Shown: positions 26,790 to 35,344, counted from the stretch's first letter. The stretch is 64,000 nt of DNA from Viridibacterium sediminicola (GCF_039631295.1 NZ_JBDIVE010000009.1:62001-126000), one strand, 5' to 3'. The notes: generated by a model not told the origin, from the letters alone. Made by a program: numbers and translations.

Positions 26790-28169
26790 TTAGTTGTCCC
26801 AGCTGTCGGTATTGCTATCGAGTAGCTGCTCGCCGGGCAGGATCACCGTTTCGCCGGCTGCTTTGCGCTGGCGTTTGGATTCGTACATCTTCTGGTCGGC
26901 AAAGTGCAGCAGGGCGGCGGCATCCTGGGCGTCGCGCGGGAACTGGGCGATGCCGATCGAGGCGCTGACCTGGGCATGGAAGCCGCCGGCATTGATCGGC
27001 AGCGAGACCGCCTGGCGCACCTTGCTGACCACGTGCAGCAAGGCTTTTTCGTCCCCCACATCGAGTAGCAGGATCGCGAATTCGTCGCCGCCGTAACGGG
27101 CGACGAGGTCTTCCTGACGCGTGACGCGGCGCAGACGGTCGGCGACTGTGCACAGCACCTTGTCGCCGGCGGCATGGCCGAATTCATCATTGACCTGTTT
27201 GAAACCGTTGAGGTCCATGAACAGCAGGGCGAAGCTCTGGCCAACCTCTTGCGCACCGGACACGGCGGCGCGCAGGCGGGTGTCGAAGCGTTCGCGGTTG
27301 CACAGCGAGGTGAGGGCGTCGTGGTTGGCGCGGAACTCGATGTGCTGGGCGCGGATGCGGTATTCGCTGACATCCAGCAAGGTGCCGACAAAGCCGCTGA
27401 TCTGGTTCTGCGCGTCCTTGACCGGGCCGGCCTCGACACGCAGCCACAGCGCCTTGCCATCGGGGCGCTGGCAGTGGAATTCCTCGGCAAAGCGGATCGC
27501 GCTCTCGCGGGCGATCTGCCACTGCGCCTTGACGCGTGGCCGCTCGCTTTCGTTGATGCAGTCGAACCAGCTCTTGCCCAGCCCCTCTTTGGGCGAGACG
27601 CCGGTGAAGGCGCTGGTGCGTTCGTTGAGGTAGGCCCAGTTGCCCTGCGGATCGGTCTCGAACAGGCCGGCGGGCGCCAGGCGGGCCAGTTCGCGGAAGC
27701 GTAGCTCGCGGCGCTGCAGTTCTTCCTGTGCGCTGGCGAGCTTGGCCAGATCGGTACGCAGCTGCCGCGCTTGCTGGCGCAGCAGGGATTCGCGGCGCAC
27801 CGTTTCGGTGACATCGCGGATCTGCAGCAGACAGAGCATGAGCCCGTCCTGCTTGAGCGGCTGCACGTCGATCATCTGCTTGATGCGTTCCTCGCCACCG
27901 CCGATGGCGTAGAGCGGCAAGGGCGTCGGGTGCAGGGCGTGGGAGAGGCGCGCCGACCAGCCGAAGTCCAGGGCTTCACGCACGACGCGGGCAATGCGTG
28001 GGTCGATGCTGGCGCCGAAAGCTTCTTCGAGACGCAGGCCGATGCTGGTGACTGGATCGGCATTGGAGCGCTTGGCGATCCAGGGGTTACACATCAGGAT
28101 GCAGCCTCGCGAATCGAGGACGATCAGTCCGAGATCGAGTTGCTGGGTGATCAGGTGCAGCATGTTCAT
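26790..28169 (-). CDS. PAS-PAS-GGDEF diguanylate cyclase
   Basis: A 459-residue cytoplasmic signalling enzyme that should make cyclic di-GMP. A PAS-like domain lies at about residues 5-120 and a second PAS/PAC domain at about 155-270 ('GLFETDPQGNWAYLNERTS'). The GGDEF domain (about 280-440) has an intact active site, GGDEF at 360-364, and an inhibitory I-site R-x-x-D at 351-354, five residues before it. It is the third gene of a minus-strand group after a response regulator and a CheC-like protein, 18 nt behind the latter. Confidence 0.93.
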   Translation of the reverse strand: MNMLHLITQQLDLGLIVLDSRGCILMCNPWIAKRSNADPVTSIGLRLEEAFGASIDPRIARVVREALDFGWSARLSHALHPTPLPLYAIGGGEERIKQMIDVQPLKQDGLMLCLLQIRDVTETVRRESLLRQQARQLRTDLAKLASAQEELQRRELRFRELARLAPAGLFETDPQGNWAYLNERTSAFTGVSPKEGLGKSWFDCINESERPRVKAQWQIARESAIRFAEEFHCQRPDGKALWLRVEAGPVKDAQNQISGFVGTLLDVSEYRIRAQHIEFRANHDALTSLCNRERFDTRLRAAVSGAQEVGQSFALLFMDLNGFKQVNDEFGHAAGDKVLCTVADRLRRVTRQEDLVARYGGDEFAILLLDVGDEKALLHVVSKVRQAVSLPINAGGFHAQVSASIGIAQFPRDAQDAAALLHFADQKMYESKRQRKAAGETVILPGEQLLDSNTDSWDN

Positions 28170-28187
28170 GGTGTTGTGGCGGGCGCC

Positions 28188-28811
28188 TTAGTCATCCATG
28201 CGGAAAACACGGCGCAGCTCCTGCATGAATTTGGTCAGCGAGGGCACGTCCATGACGAACAGCACCAGGCCGGAGATGTCGTGTGCCGACATGCTCATGG
28301 TAATGCGCGCCACCAGCATGACTGCGTCCGGCGCGCGGTCGCGCAGCAGGGTGCTGGAGGTGGCGGTTTCGACCAGCGGCAGCGTGCCTTCGAGGCGGGC
28401 ACCGAAAAGATTGGCCAGGCTGCTCATGCAGCTGTTGATGATGACGTTGCCGATCTCGGCCAGGGCGTCCTGTTCGAGCTCGGTGATCTGTTCGATGGGC
28501 GTGTCGTCGCCGAGCATGCGGCGCACGATCTCCAGGCTGCCCTGTTCGGGAAACAGCAGGAAGGTGCGCGTATCGAAACCGGCGTCCGATTCGAAACACT
28601 GGCTGATGCTGGCCACCCGCATGTTGCGGGTCTTGTGCAGCAGGCTCTCGACCTGACTGACAAAGTCGGCATGCGAGACCACTTCGACGGTCGGCACGCT
28701 CAGTTCGATCTCCTCGTGCACCATGGTGGAGAAAGTGGCGGCGGCTTCACCGAGCGAGAGGTTGAAGGCCTCGGCGAGGGCATCGCGTTCCAGTTCGGAG
28801 AATTCGATCAT
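28188..28811 (-). CDS. CheC/CheX-like chemotaxis phosphatase
   Basis: A 207-residue CheC-type protein with two intact copies of the phosphatase signature: Asp10...Glu14...Asn17...Gly21 ('DALAEAFNLSLG') and Asp115...Glu119...Asn122 ('DALAEIGNVIIN'). CheC-family enzymes dephosphorylate CheY-like receivers. It lies 8 nt behind a stand-alone receiver gene, which is the likely substrate, and ahead of a diguanylate cyclase. This suggests a phosphorylation-controlled c-di-GMP output (inference). Confidence 0.85.
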   Translation of the reverse strand: MIEFSELERDALAEAFNLSLGEAAATFSTMVHEEIELSVPTVEVVSHADFVSQVESLLHKTRNMRVASISQCFESDAGFDTRTFLLFPEQGSLEIVRRMLGDDTPIEQITELEQDALAEIGNVIINSCMSSLANLFGARLEGTLPLVETATSSTLLRDRAPDAVMLVARITMSMSAHDISGLVLFVMDVPSLTKFMQELRRVFRMDD

Positions 28812-28819
28812 GACGGACT

Positions 28820-29191
28820 CTAATGACTCAGGGTGGCGAGGATTTCGGCGATCACCGGTTCAGATACCGGCTTGCGGAAAAATAGCACGCCACGTTCTTC
28901 GGCGCGCAGCCGCGTGGCGTCCTGCACATTGGCGCTGAGCATGCAGACACGCTGGGGTGCATTGGCGTGGGCGAGCAGGGTGCCGGCCAGATCGAGACCG
29001 TTCATGCCGGGCATGTTCATGTCGAGGATGGCCAGGTCAAAGCGCTGAGCCTCGACGGCCGCCTGTGCCTGGTTGGCTTCGGCTGCCTCGGCAATGCGTG
29101 CTTGCGGATAGGTGGCAGCAATCATGGCGCGGATCAGCATGCGCGAGACCTTGCTGTCGTCGACGACAAGAATGTCAGGGGTGCTGGACAT
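28820..29191 (-). CDS. Stand-alone CheY-like response regulator
   Basis: A 123-residue receiver with no output domain. The acidic pair is Asp11-Asp12 ('VVDDSKVSR'), the phospho-acceptor is Asp57 in 'AILDMNMPGMNG', Ser86 replaces the usual Thr/Ser switch position, and Lys107 is in 'FFRKPVSE'. It is first in a three-gene set with a CheC-like phosphatase and a diguanylate cyclase, and probably signals by protein-protein contact. Confidence 0.92.
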   Translation of the reverse strand: MSSTPDILVVDDSKVSRMLIRAMIAATYPQARIAEAAEANQAQAAVEAQRFDLAILDMNMPGMNGLDLAGTLLAHANAPQRVCMLSANVQDATRLRAEERGVLFFRKPVSEPVIAEILATLSH

Positions 29192-29307
29192 GAGGCTCTT
29201 CCATCGTAGGGGGACAGCACCTTTCTACGGCTCAAGGAAGGGCGACTTGAGCGCGCTGGCAGGATTTATTGCGCAGCGCAGAGCGCTGTGCCGGCCTCGC
29301 TGCCGCG

Positions 29308-29331
29308 TGCGCAGGGCGGGCGCCCTGCGCA
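29308..29331 (-). terminator. GC-rich stem-loop downstream of the pit gene
   Basis: A perfect 10-bp stem TGCGCAGGGC / GCCCTGCGCA (29308-29317 and 29322-29331) with a 4-nt loop lies 9 nt beyond the PiT stop codon on the minus strand. There is no T-run, so it may be a weak terminator or an mRNA-stabilising 3' hairpin. Confidence 0.45.
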
Positions 29332-29339
29332 TAGCCGGT

Positions 29340-30344
29340 TCAGAGCAGGTGCTTGCCTACGGCGTAGGCGAGTGCGGCGATCAAGCCGCTGGCCGGGATG
29401 GTCAGCACCCAGGCCCAGACGATGCTGCCCGCCAGACCCCAGCGCACGGCCGAGACGCGGTGCGCCGAACCGACACCGACGATGGCGCCGGTGATGGTGT
29501 GGGTGGTCGACACCGGCACGCCGAGGGCGGAAGCGAGGAACAGGGTGATCGCACCGCCGGTTTCGGCGCAGAAACCGCCGACCGGGCGCAGCTTGGTGAT
29601 GCCCTGACCCATGGTCTTGACGATGCGCCAGCCACCGAACAGGGTGCCCAGGCCGATCGCCATGTAGCAGCTGATGACCACCCAGTCAGGCACCGGCTCA
29701 CCTGCGCTGGTGACGCCGGCAGCGATCAGCATCAGCCAGATGATGCCGATGGTTTTCTGCGCATCATTGCCGCCGTGGCCGAGGCTGTAGAGACCGGCCG
29801 AGACCAGTTGCAGGCGGCGGAACCAGCGGTCCACGTGAGCCGGGTGGGAGCGCCGCAGCAGCCAGGCGACCAGCAGCATCATCAGCGAACCGAGCAGCAT
29901 GCCCAGCATCGGCGAGAGCACGATGAACAGCACGGTCTTGCCGATGCCCGAGGCGACCAGCGGGCCGGTGCCGGCCTTGGCGATGGTGGCGCCGACGATG
30001 CCGCCGATCAGCGCGTGCGAGGAGCTTGACGGGATGCCGTAGAACCAGGTGATCAGGTTCCAGGCAATGGCGCCAGCGAGCGCCCCGAAGATCACGTAGT
30101 GGTCCACGGCCAGCGGGTCGACAATGCCCTTGCCGATGGTGGCGGCCACCTTGAGGTGGAAGATGAACAGCGCGATGAAGTTGAAGCTGGCGGCCCAGAT
30201 CACGGCATGGCCGGGCTTGAGCACGCCCGTGGAGACCACGGTGGCAATCGAGTTGGCGGCGTCGTGGAAACCATTGAGGAAGTCAAACAAAAGCGCCAGG
30301 ACGACGAGGCCGACGATGATCGGCAAGCTGATCGACAGATCCAT
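29340..30344 (-). CDS. pit: Low-affinity inorganic phosphate transporter, PiT family
   Basis: A 334-residue integral membrane protein with about ten transmembrane helices. It should import metal-phosphate with protons. The two PiT signature repeats read 'LLFDFLNGFHDAANSIATV' and 'GGNDAQKTIG', and the second half has 'TTHTITGAIVGVG'. The gene follows the DUF47 gene after 3 nt, the standard arrangement in which the PhoU-like DUF47 protein regulates the transporter. Confidence 0.95.
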   Translation of the reverse strand: MDLSISLPIIVGLVVLALLFDFLNGFHDAANSIATVVSTGVLKPGHAVIWAASFNFIALFIFHLKVAATIGKGIVDPLAVDHYVIFGALAGAIAWNLITWFYGIPSSSSHALIGGIVGATIAKAGTGPLVASGIGKTVLFIVLSPMLGMLLGSLMMLLVAWLLRRSHPAHVDRWFRRLQLVSAGLYSLGHGGNDAQKTIGIIWLMLIAAGVTSAGEPVPDWVVISCYMAIGLGTLFGGWRIVKTMGQGITKLRPVGGFCAETGGAITLFLASALGVPVSTTHTITGAIVGVGSAHRVSAVRWGLAGSIVWAWVLTIPASGLIAALAYAVGKHLL

Positions 30345-30347
30345 CGC

Positions 30348-30971
30348 TCAGGCGCTTTCCAGCACGATGCTCTCGACGCGCTTGGCCACGTCCTTGCAAC
30401 AGTCGGTGATCTTTTCCAGCACCTGGTAGATGGCGCTGAGCTTCATCACCTTGAGTGCGTCGGTTTCCTTGCGGAACAGTTCGGAGATGGCGGTGCGCAT
30501 CACGCGGTCGCAATCGCCTTCGATCTGGTCGATCTCGCGGCAGGTGCGCAGGATGTCGCCGGCCGACTTCATGTCGTCGAGCAGGCTGACCACGTGCTTG
30601 ACGCGCTCGCAACAGGACAGCGACAGGCTGGCCATCTGGCGGGCGTCCGGCGTGTAGCGGTCGACGTTGTAGAGGGTGATCGATTCGGCGACGTCCTGGA
30701 TGGCGTCGACGATGTCGTCCATCGAGGAGATCAGCGCATGGATTTCGTCACGGTCAAACGGCGTGATGAAAGTCCGGTGCAGCAGGGCCATGATTTCGTG
30801 CTGGATGCCGTCGGCACGCACTTCGCGCGAGTCGATGGCTTCGATGTGCGGCTGTACATCGTCCGCCGACATCAGAACTTCAAGGGATTTTGCTGCCGCC
30901 ACCATCTGCTCGGTGTGGGCATTGAAAAGCTCAAAAAAACGGCCCTCGCGGGGCATCAGGCGTCCGAACAT
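30348..30971 (-). CDS. DUF47 (PhoU-like) phosphate transport accessory protein
   Basis: A 207-residue all-helical protein of the TIGR00153/DUF47 family: 'MPREGRFFELFNAHTEQMV', 'PFDRDEIHALISSMDDIVDAI' (read in parts) and 'EIDQIEGDCDRVMRTA'. These PhoU relatives accompany PiT transporters, and the pit gene begins 3 nt after this stop. The conserved E/DxxxD metal-binding helices of PhoU-like folds are present. No clear ribosome site is seen; a GTCA-repeat motif lies just upstream (30985-31002). Confidence 0.9.
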   Translation of the reverse strand: MFGRLMPREGRFFELFNAHTEQMVAAAKSLEVLMSADDVQPHIEAIDSREVRADGIQHEIMALLHRTFITPFDRDEIHALISSMDDIVDAIQDVAESITLYNVDRYTPDARQMASLSLSCCERVKHVVSLLDDMKSAGDILRTCREIDQIEGDCDRVMRTAISELFRKETDALKVMKLSAIYQVLEKITDCCKDVAKRVESIVLESA

Positions 30972-30984
30972 GTTGGTGTGCTGT

Positions 30985-31002
30985 GTGACGGAAATGTGAC
31001 GA
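30985..31002 (-). promoter_or_regulatory. Possible Pho-box-like GTCA direct repeat
   Basis: On the minus strand TCGTCAC and CCGTCAC are separated by 4 nt (11-nt period), the geometry of a PhoB box. It ends only 13 nt before the DUF47 start codon, which is too close for a normal PhoB-activated promoter, so the call is weak. Confidence 0.25.
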
Positions 31003-31028
31003 TTGTAATCTCAGATCACTTTCGCTGC

Positions 31029-31068
31029 TTGAGCCATCGCATGCCCGTGGCAGGCTGCAATGGCTCAA
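31029..31068 (-). terminator. Stem-loop between the lyase gene and DUF47
   Basis: TTGAGCCAT (31029-31037) and ATGGCTCAA (31060-31068) form a perfect 9-bp stem with a 22-nt loop, 14 nt beyond the stop of the fumarase-superfamily lyase. It lacks a T-run but is well placed to end the catabolic operon. Confidence 0.45.
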
Positions 31069-31082
31069 TTTCACGGCCAGCC

Positions 31083-32429
31083 TTATTTCAAGCGGGCCAG
31101 CACCTTATCCACCATGACGCCGGCCTGCCCCAGGTAATTGGCCGGGTCGCAGAGTTCGGCAAGCTTGTCGCGCGACAGATGCACATTGATCTCCGGGTGC
31201 TCGGCGAGGATGTCGAGCAGCGGGCGGTTTTCCTTGATCGCCTGGCGGCACAGGTCATACACCAGATCGTGCGCGTATTCGCGGCCGATGTAGGGGCCGA
31301 GGCCCATCATCACCGCTTCGGACATCACCAGGCCGTTGGTGAGGTCGATGTTCTTGCGCATCGCCGCCGGATCGACTTCCAGGCCTTCGAGCACAAAGCG
31401 CGTCTGCTTGAGGGCACCAGCGAGCAGGCAGAAGGCCTCGGGCAGGGCGATCCATTCGATTTCCCAGGGGCCGGTGGAACGTTCGTGGTCAGCGACCATG
31501 GCATCCATCAGCGAAGCGGCATGCTGGCGCACTACGCTGATCGCGGCGTGGATGTAGCAGCTGGAGATCGGGTTGCGCTTCTGCGGCATGGTGCTGCTGG
31601 AGCCGCGGCCCGGCGCGAAGGGCTCATACACCTCGGCCACTTCGTGCTGCATCATCAGCTTGACGTCCATGGCGATCTTGCCCAGCGAGCCGCCGACCAG
31701 GCCGAGGAAGGCGCCGACTTCGGCGATGGTGTCGCGTACCGTGTGCCAGGCGATATCGGGCTGGGCGAGGCCCAGCTCCTGCATCAGGCCAGCCTGGGTT
31801 TCCATCGCGCCACGCTCGATGGATGCCAGGGTGCCGCAGGCGCCGCCAAATTCGCCCATCAGCACGCGCACTCGCAGCTGCGCCAAGCGCTCGCGGTGGC
31901 GCTCGATGCCGGCGAGGATGGCGGCGGCCTTGAAGCCGAAGGTGACGGGAATCGCCTGCTGCAGATTGCTGCGGCCGATCACCGGCGTGTCGCGGTGTTC
32001 GCGCGAGATCTTTGCCAGCGCAGCCGAGATGGCGGTGAGTTCTTCATCGATGATGGCCAAGCCTTCGCGGATCTGCAGCACCGTTGCGGTGTCGGTGATG
32101 TCCTGCGTGGTGGCGCCCCAGTGGCAGAATTCACCGAGCTTGTCGCGGCACAGGGCATTGAGCTGCGAGACCACGCCGAGCACCGGGTAGCCGATGCGCT
32201 CGGTTTGCTGGCGCAGCTTGTCCATGTCGATCTTGTCGATGTCGCAGTTGCGCACGATCTCGTCGGCCGCTTCCTGCGGGATGATGCCCAGACGGCCTTG
32301 CACGATGGCCAGTGCGCGTTCGATGTCGATGTACTTGGTGGTGCGATTGCGATCCGACCACACCTCGCGCATGGCTTCGGTGCTGAAAATATTGCCGAAG
32401 ATCGACGAGTCAATAATGCTGGCGCCCAT
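31083..32429 (-). CDS. Fumarase/aspartase-superfamily lyase (adenylosuccinate lyase/PcaB-like), substrate unknown
   Basis: A 448-residue superfamily member. The signature loop is 'GSSSTMPQKRNPISS' (about 276-290) with the catalytic Ser region, and region 1 is 'CHWGATTQDITD' with His103. Region 2, normally GRTHLQ in adenylosuccinate and argininosuccinate lyases, reads 'GRSNLQQAIPVTFG' (Arg153-Ser-Asn155), so the usual general-acid His is missing; PcaB cycloisomerases also lack it (Trp there). It is therefore probably not PurB. It is the last gene of the TRAP/CoA catabolic operon, 19 nt after the CitE-like gene, with AAGGAGA before its ATG. It likely adds or removes a group from a dicarboxylate such as fumarate, itaconate or mesaconate (inference). 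Confidence 0.8.
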   Translation of the reverse strand: MGASIIDSSIFGNIFSTEAMREVWSDRNRTTKYIDIERALAIVQGRLGIIPQEAADEIVRNCDIDKIDMDKLRQQTERIGYPVLGVVSQLNALCRDKLGEFCHWGATTQDITDTATVLQIREGLAIIDEELTAISAALAKISREHRDTPVIGRSNLQQAIPVTFGFKAAAILAGIERHRERLAQLRVRVLMGEFGGACGTLASIERGAMETQAGLMQELGLAQPDIAWHTVRDTIAEVGAFLGLVGGSLGKIAMDVKLMMQHEVAEVYEPFAPGRGSSSTMPQKRNPISSCYIHAAISVVRQHAASLMDAMVADHERSTGPWEIEWIALPEAFCLLAGALKQTRFVLEGLEVDPAAMRKNIDLTNGLVMSEAVMMGLGPYIGREYAHDLVYDLCRQAIKENRPLLDILAEHPEINVHLSRDKLAELCDPANYLGQAGVMVDKVLARLK

Positions 32430-32448
32430 GGCGTTTTCTCCTTGCTGG

Positions 32449-33261
32449 TTAGAGTGATGCGCGATCGACGATCGCTTGTGCTTTACGCAGGACGGGCGGG
32501 TCGATCATCTTGCCGTCCAGTTGTACTGCGCCTTTCGAGTCGCTCGCCGCAGCGATGACGCGTTGCGCCCAGGCCAGTTCATCAGCGCTGGGGCGGAATG
32601 CTGAATGGGTAGGCTCAAGCTGGGCAGGATGAATGCACAGCTTGGCGCCGAAGCCGCAGGCGCGCGCCAAGGCGATGTCTTCGGCCAGCGCAGCGGGGTC
32701 TTGCAGCGCGGCGGTGACGCCGGCAATCGGTGTGCCGATGCCGGCACAGCGCGAGGCAATGGCGATCTGGCTGGCGGGGTAGAGCAAGCCGCGCGGGTCG
32801 CCCGAGAGTTCAAGGTCGGCGGCGTAATCGAGGGTGCCGAAAGCCAGGCGCTGCACGCAGGGGGCGGCCGCAATCTGCATGAGCTGCTGTACGCCACGCG
32901 CCGTCTCGATCAGCGGGATGACCTGGATGTCCGTGCCGAGCCGTGCGATCACGGCCATCAGGTCGTCGGCCGACTCAGCCTTGGGCAGCATCAGCCGGTG
33001 CAGGTCGAGCGCGGCGAGGCAGTCGAGGTCGGCGCGGAAGTCGGCTGAGCGACAATCGTTGATACGCACGCAGAGGCGGGCCCGTGCTTCGTCATGCGTA
33101 CTCAGCCAGTGCGCCAGTGCGCTGCGTGCAGCGGCTTTGTCGGCGGGGGCGACCGCATCTTCAAGATCGATGATCACCGCGCCGGCGGCGCTGGCCAGCG
33201 CTTTGTCGAAGCGCTCGGGCCGGTTGCCGGGGACGAACAGGTAGGAGATCGGCAGCGCCAT
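32449..33261 (-). CDS. CitE-like CoA-ester lyase (HpcH/HpaI family)
   Basis: A 270-residue TIM-barrel lyase. It shows 'LFVPGNRPERFDKA', 'IIDLEDAV', 'CVRIN', 'LPKAES', metal ligands Glu119 in 'PLIETARG' and Asp145 in 'FGTLDYAADL', and 'KLCIHPAQL'. The subgroup cleaves malyl-CoA, citramalyl-CoA or similar esters. Next to a CaiB CoA-transferase and a MaoC-type hydratase it parallels (S)-citramalyl-CoA lyase (Ccl) of the itaconate route, which gives acetyl-CoA and pyruvate. The substrate assignment is inference from context. The start is 3 nt after the CoA-transferase stop. Confidence 0.85.
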   Translation of the reverse strand: MALPISYLFVPGNRPERFDKALASAAGAVIIDLEDAVAPADKAAARSALAHWLSTHDEARARLCVRINDCRSADFRADLDCLAALDLHRLMLPKAESADDLMAVIARLGTDIQVIPLIETARGVQQLMQIAAAPCVQRLAFGTLDYAADLELSGDPRGLLYPASQIAIASRCAGIGTPIAGVTAALQDPAALAEDIALARACGFGAKLCIHPAQLEPTHSAFRPSADELAWAQRVIAAASDSKGAVQLDGKMIDPPVLRKAQAIVDRASL

Positions 33262-33264
33262 GGC

Positions 33265-34446
33265 TCAGATCGCTTTCTCGGCGCGCAAGGCTTCGATCTG
33301 CGCAGCGCTGTAACCGAGTTCGGCGAGGATGGCATCGTTATGCTGGCCGAGTGCAGGAACGGGGTCCATGCGTGGCTCGCCGTGCTGCCAGGAACCGGGC
33401 GGCAGCAGGGCCGGCACCTTGCCGATGGCGGTGTCCACTTCGCGCCAGCGATCACGTGCCTTGAGCTGCGGGTGCGCCCAGACCTCGTGCATGCTGTTGA
33501 CCTGGGCATTGGCGATCTGCGCGGCTTCGAGGCGTTCCACGACTTGCTCGGCCGTCAGCGATGCAAAGGCGTCCACGATCAGGGCACGCAGGGCCTCGCG
33601 TGCCGCGACGCGGCGCGAGTTGCTGGTGAAGCGCTCGTCACTGGCCAGTGCCGGCTGCAGCAGCACCTTGTCGCAGAACAGGCCCCATTCGCGCTCGTTC
33701 TGCAGGCCCAGCATCACCACCTTGCCGTCACCGGCCGGGAAGGGGCCGTAAGGGTAGATGGTGGCGTGGCTGGCGCCGGTGCGCGGCGGCGGGGCGGCAC
33801 CGTCGAAGGCGTAATAGAGCGGGTAGCTGGTCCACTCGACGAGGCTCTCCAGCATCGAGATGTCGATGTGCTGGCCGCGTCCGGTTTTGCCCCGCTGCAG
33901 CAAGGCGGCGAGGATGTTGGTGTAGGCGTACATGCCGGCGGCCGTGTCGGCAATCGAGGGGCCGGCCTTGCAGGGTTCGTCAGGCGTGCCGGTGACGGAC
34001 AGGAAGCCGGACTCGCTCTGGATCAGCAGGTCGTAGGCTTTCTTGTCGCGGTAGGGTCCGTTGTTGCCGTAGCCGGAGATGTCGCAAACGATGATGCCGG
34101 GCTTCTTCGCCGACAGCGCTTCATAGGACAAACCCAGGCGCGCCGAGGCACCGGGGGCGAGGTTCTGCAGCACTACGTCGGCTTGCTCCAGCACCAGGCG
34201 GTGCAGGATCTTCTGCGCTTCGGGATGCTTGACGTCCAGCGTCAGGCTTTCCTTGGAGCGGTTGGTCCACACGAAGTGCGAGGCCAGGCCGCGAACGCGT
34301 TCGTCATAGCCGCGGGCGAAGTCGCCGACGCCGGGGCGTTCGATCTTGATGACGCGGGCGCCCAGGTCGGCCAGCTGGCGCGAGGCGAAGGGCGCGGCAA
34401 TGGCGTGTTCGAGGGTGACGACGGTGATGCCTTCAAGCGGTCGCAT
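33265..34446 (-). CDS. CaiB/BaiF-type (class III) CoA-transferase
   Basis: A 393-residue class III CoA-transferase. Motifs: N-terminal 'GITVVTLEHAIAAPFASRQLADLGARVIKIE' (seen in parts), 'SGYGNNGPYRDKKAYDLLIQSESGF', the catalytic Asp in 'GPSIADTAAGMYA', and 'DISMLESLVEW'. It would move CoA from a donor such as succinyl-CoA to the imported dicarboxylate. I chose the ATG at 34446, preceded by GGAGA; a farther in-frame start would overlap the hydratase gene. It matches the position of itaconate CoA-transferase (Ict) in ict-ich-ccl operons. Confidence 0.9.
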   Translation of the reverse strand: MRPLEGITVVTLEHAIAAPFASRQLADLGARVIKIERPGVGDFARGYDERVRGLASHFVWTNRSKESLTLDVKHPEAQKILHRLVLEQADVVLQNLAPGASARLGLSYEALSAKKPGIIVCDISGYGNNGPYRDKKAYDLLIQSESGFLSVTGTPDEPCKAGPSIADTAAGMYAYTNILAALLQRGKTGRGQHIDISMLESLVEWTSYPLYYAFDGAAPPPRTGASHATIYPYGPFPAGDGKVVMLGLQNEREWGLFCDKVLLQPALASDERFTSNSRRVAAREALRALIVDAFASLTAEQVVERLEAAQIANAQVNSMHEVWAHPQLKARDRWREVDTAIGKVPALLPPGSWQHGEPRMDPVPALGQHNDAILAELGYSAAQIEALRAEKAI

Positions 34447-34465
34447 GATCAGGGTCTCCAGAGCT

Positions 34466-35311
34466 TCAGCGCAGCACGGCGGTGGCATCCATGGTCAGCC
34501 AGCCTTCGTGATCCCTGGCCCACAGGTGGATGGTCTTGCCGTCGGCTTGTGGTTCGCCGCAGACGAAGAAGTGGTTGATGTCGAAGATCGGGCGCACGGC
34601 ACGGAATTCGAAGCGCGCCAGTTCCGCATCGGGCAGCTGGTGGCGCAGCAGGTCGAGCAGCAAGGTGGCGATCAGCGGGCCGTGCACGATGAGGCCCGGA
34701 TAGCCCTCGACCTCGGTCACATAGCGGCGGTCGTAGTGGATGCGGTGGCCGTTGAAGGTCAGCGCCGAGTAGCGGAACAGCAGCACATCGTCGGGCACCC
34801 ATTTCTTTTCCCAGCGTGCTGTCGTCGGCGCGGCTTTGGGCGGCGAGGGCGTGTCGTCCGGCTTGGGCGCTTCGCGATAGACGATGTCGTGGTACTCGGT
34901 CAGCGCAATCTCTGACTCACCGCTGCGACGCAGCTCATGACGCACCTTGACGAAGACCAGCGGGCCGGTGCGGCCGCTTTTCTCGCTGACATCATGGATG
35001 GTCGAGGTGCGCGTCAGCGCGTCGCCGATGCGCAGCGGCTGGTGGAATTCGAACTGGCTGCCGGCCCACATGCGGCGTGGCAGCGGCACGGGTGGCAGGA
35101 AGCCGCCACGCTTGGCATGGCCATCGGCGCCGATCTCGCTTTGCCGATGCATGGGCAGGAAGTACAGCCAGTGCCACAGCGCGGGCAGCGGCGTGCCGGG
35201 TATCGGACGCGTGGCTTCGCGATCAAGCGTTGCCGACAGCGCGGCATAGGGCGTGGCGGTGGCGATGTCGGCCACTTCTTCGCTGCGGCCGATCCATTCG
35301 GTGAGATTCAT
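34466..35311 (-). CDS. MaoC/HTD2-like hydratase (itaconyl- or mesaconyl-C4-CoA hydratase type)
   Basis: A 281-residue double-hotdog protein with an N-terminal FAS1-like dehydratase half and a C-terminal hydratase half. The second half carries 'YSALTFNGHRIHYDRRY' and 'EGYPGLIVHGPLIATLLLDLL', the hydratase wording of mesaconyl-C4-CoA hydratase and itaconyl-CoA hydratase (Ich). It would hydrate an unsaturated C4/C5 dicarboxylyl-CoA to a hydroxyacyl-CoA, which the CitE-like enzyme then cleaves. The ATG has GGAG 8 nt upstream. The specific substrate is inferred from neighbours. Confidence 0.82.
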   Translation of the reverse strand: MNLTEWIGRSEEVADIATATPYAALSATLDREATRPIPGTPLPALWHWLYFLPMHRQSEIGADGHAKRGGFLPPVPLPRRMWAGSQFEFHQPLRIGDALTRTSTIHDVSEKSGRTGPLVFVKVRHELRRSGESEIALTEYHDIVYREAPKPDDTPSPPKAAPTTARWEKKWVPDDVLLFRYSALTFNGHRIHYDRRYVTEVEGYPGLIVHGPLIATLLLDLLRHQLPDAELARFEFRAVRPIFDINHFFVCGEPQADGKTIHLWARDHEGWLTMDATAVLR

Positions 35312-35344
35312 GTCAGTGCTCCAGTGCGGTGTCCGTTATGCACA

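Noticed and set aside
31083..32429. PurB adenylosuccinate lyase
   Set aside because: The key His motif is changed and the gene is embedded in a catabolic transport operon rather than beside purine genes.
30099..32558. Long plus-strand open frame opposite the pit, DUF47 and lyase genes
   Set aside because: It spans three conserved genes and the gaps between them in the antisense direction and contains no recognisable domain.
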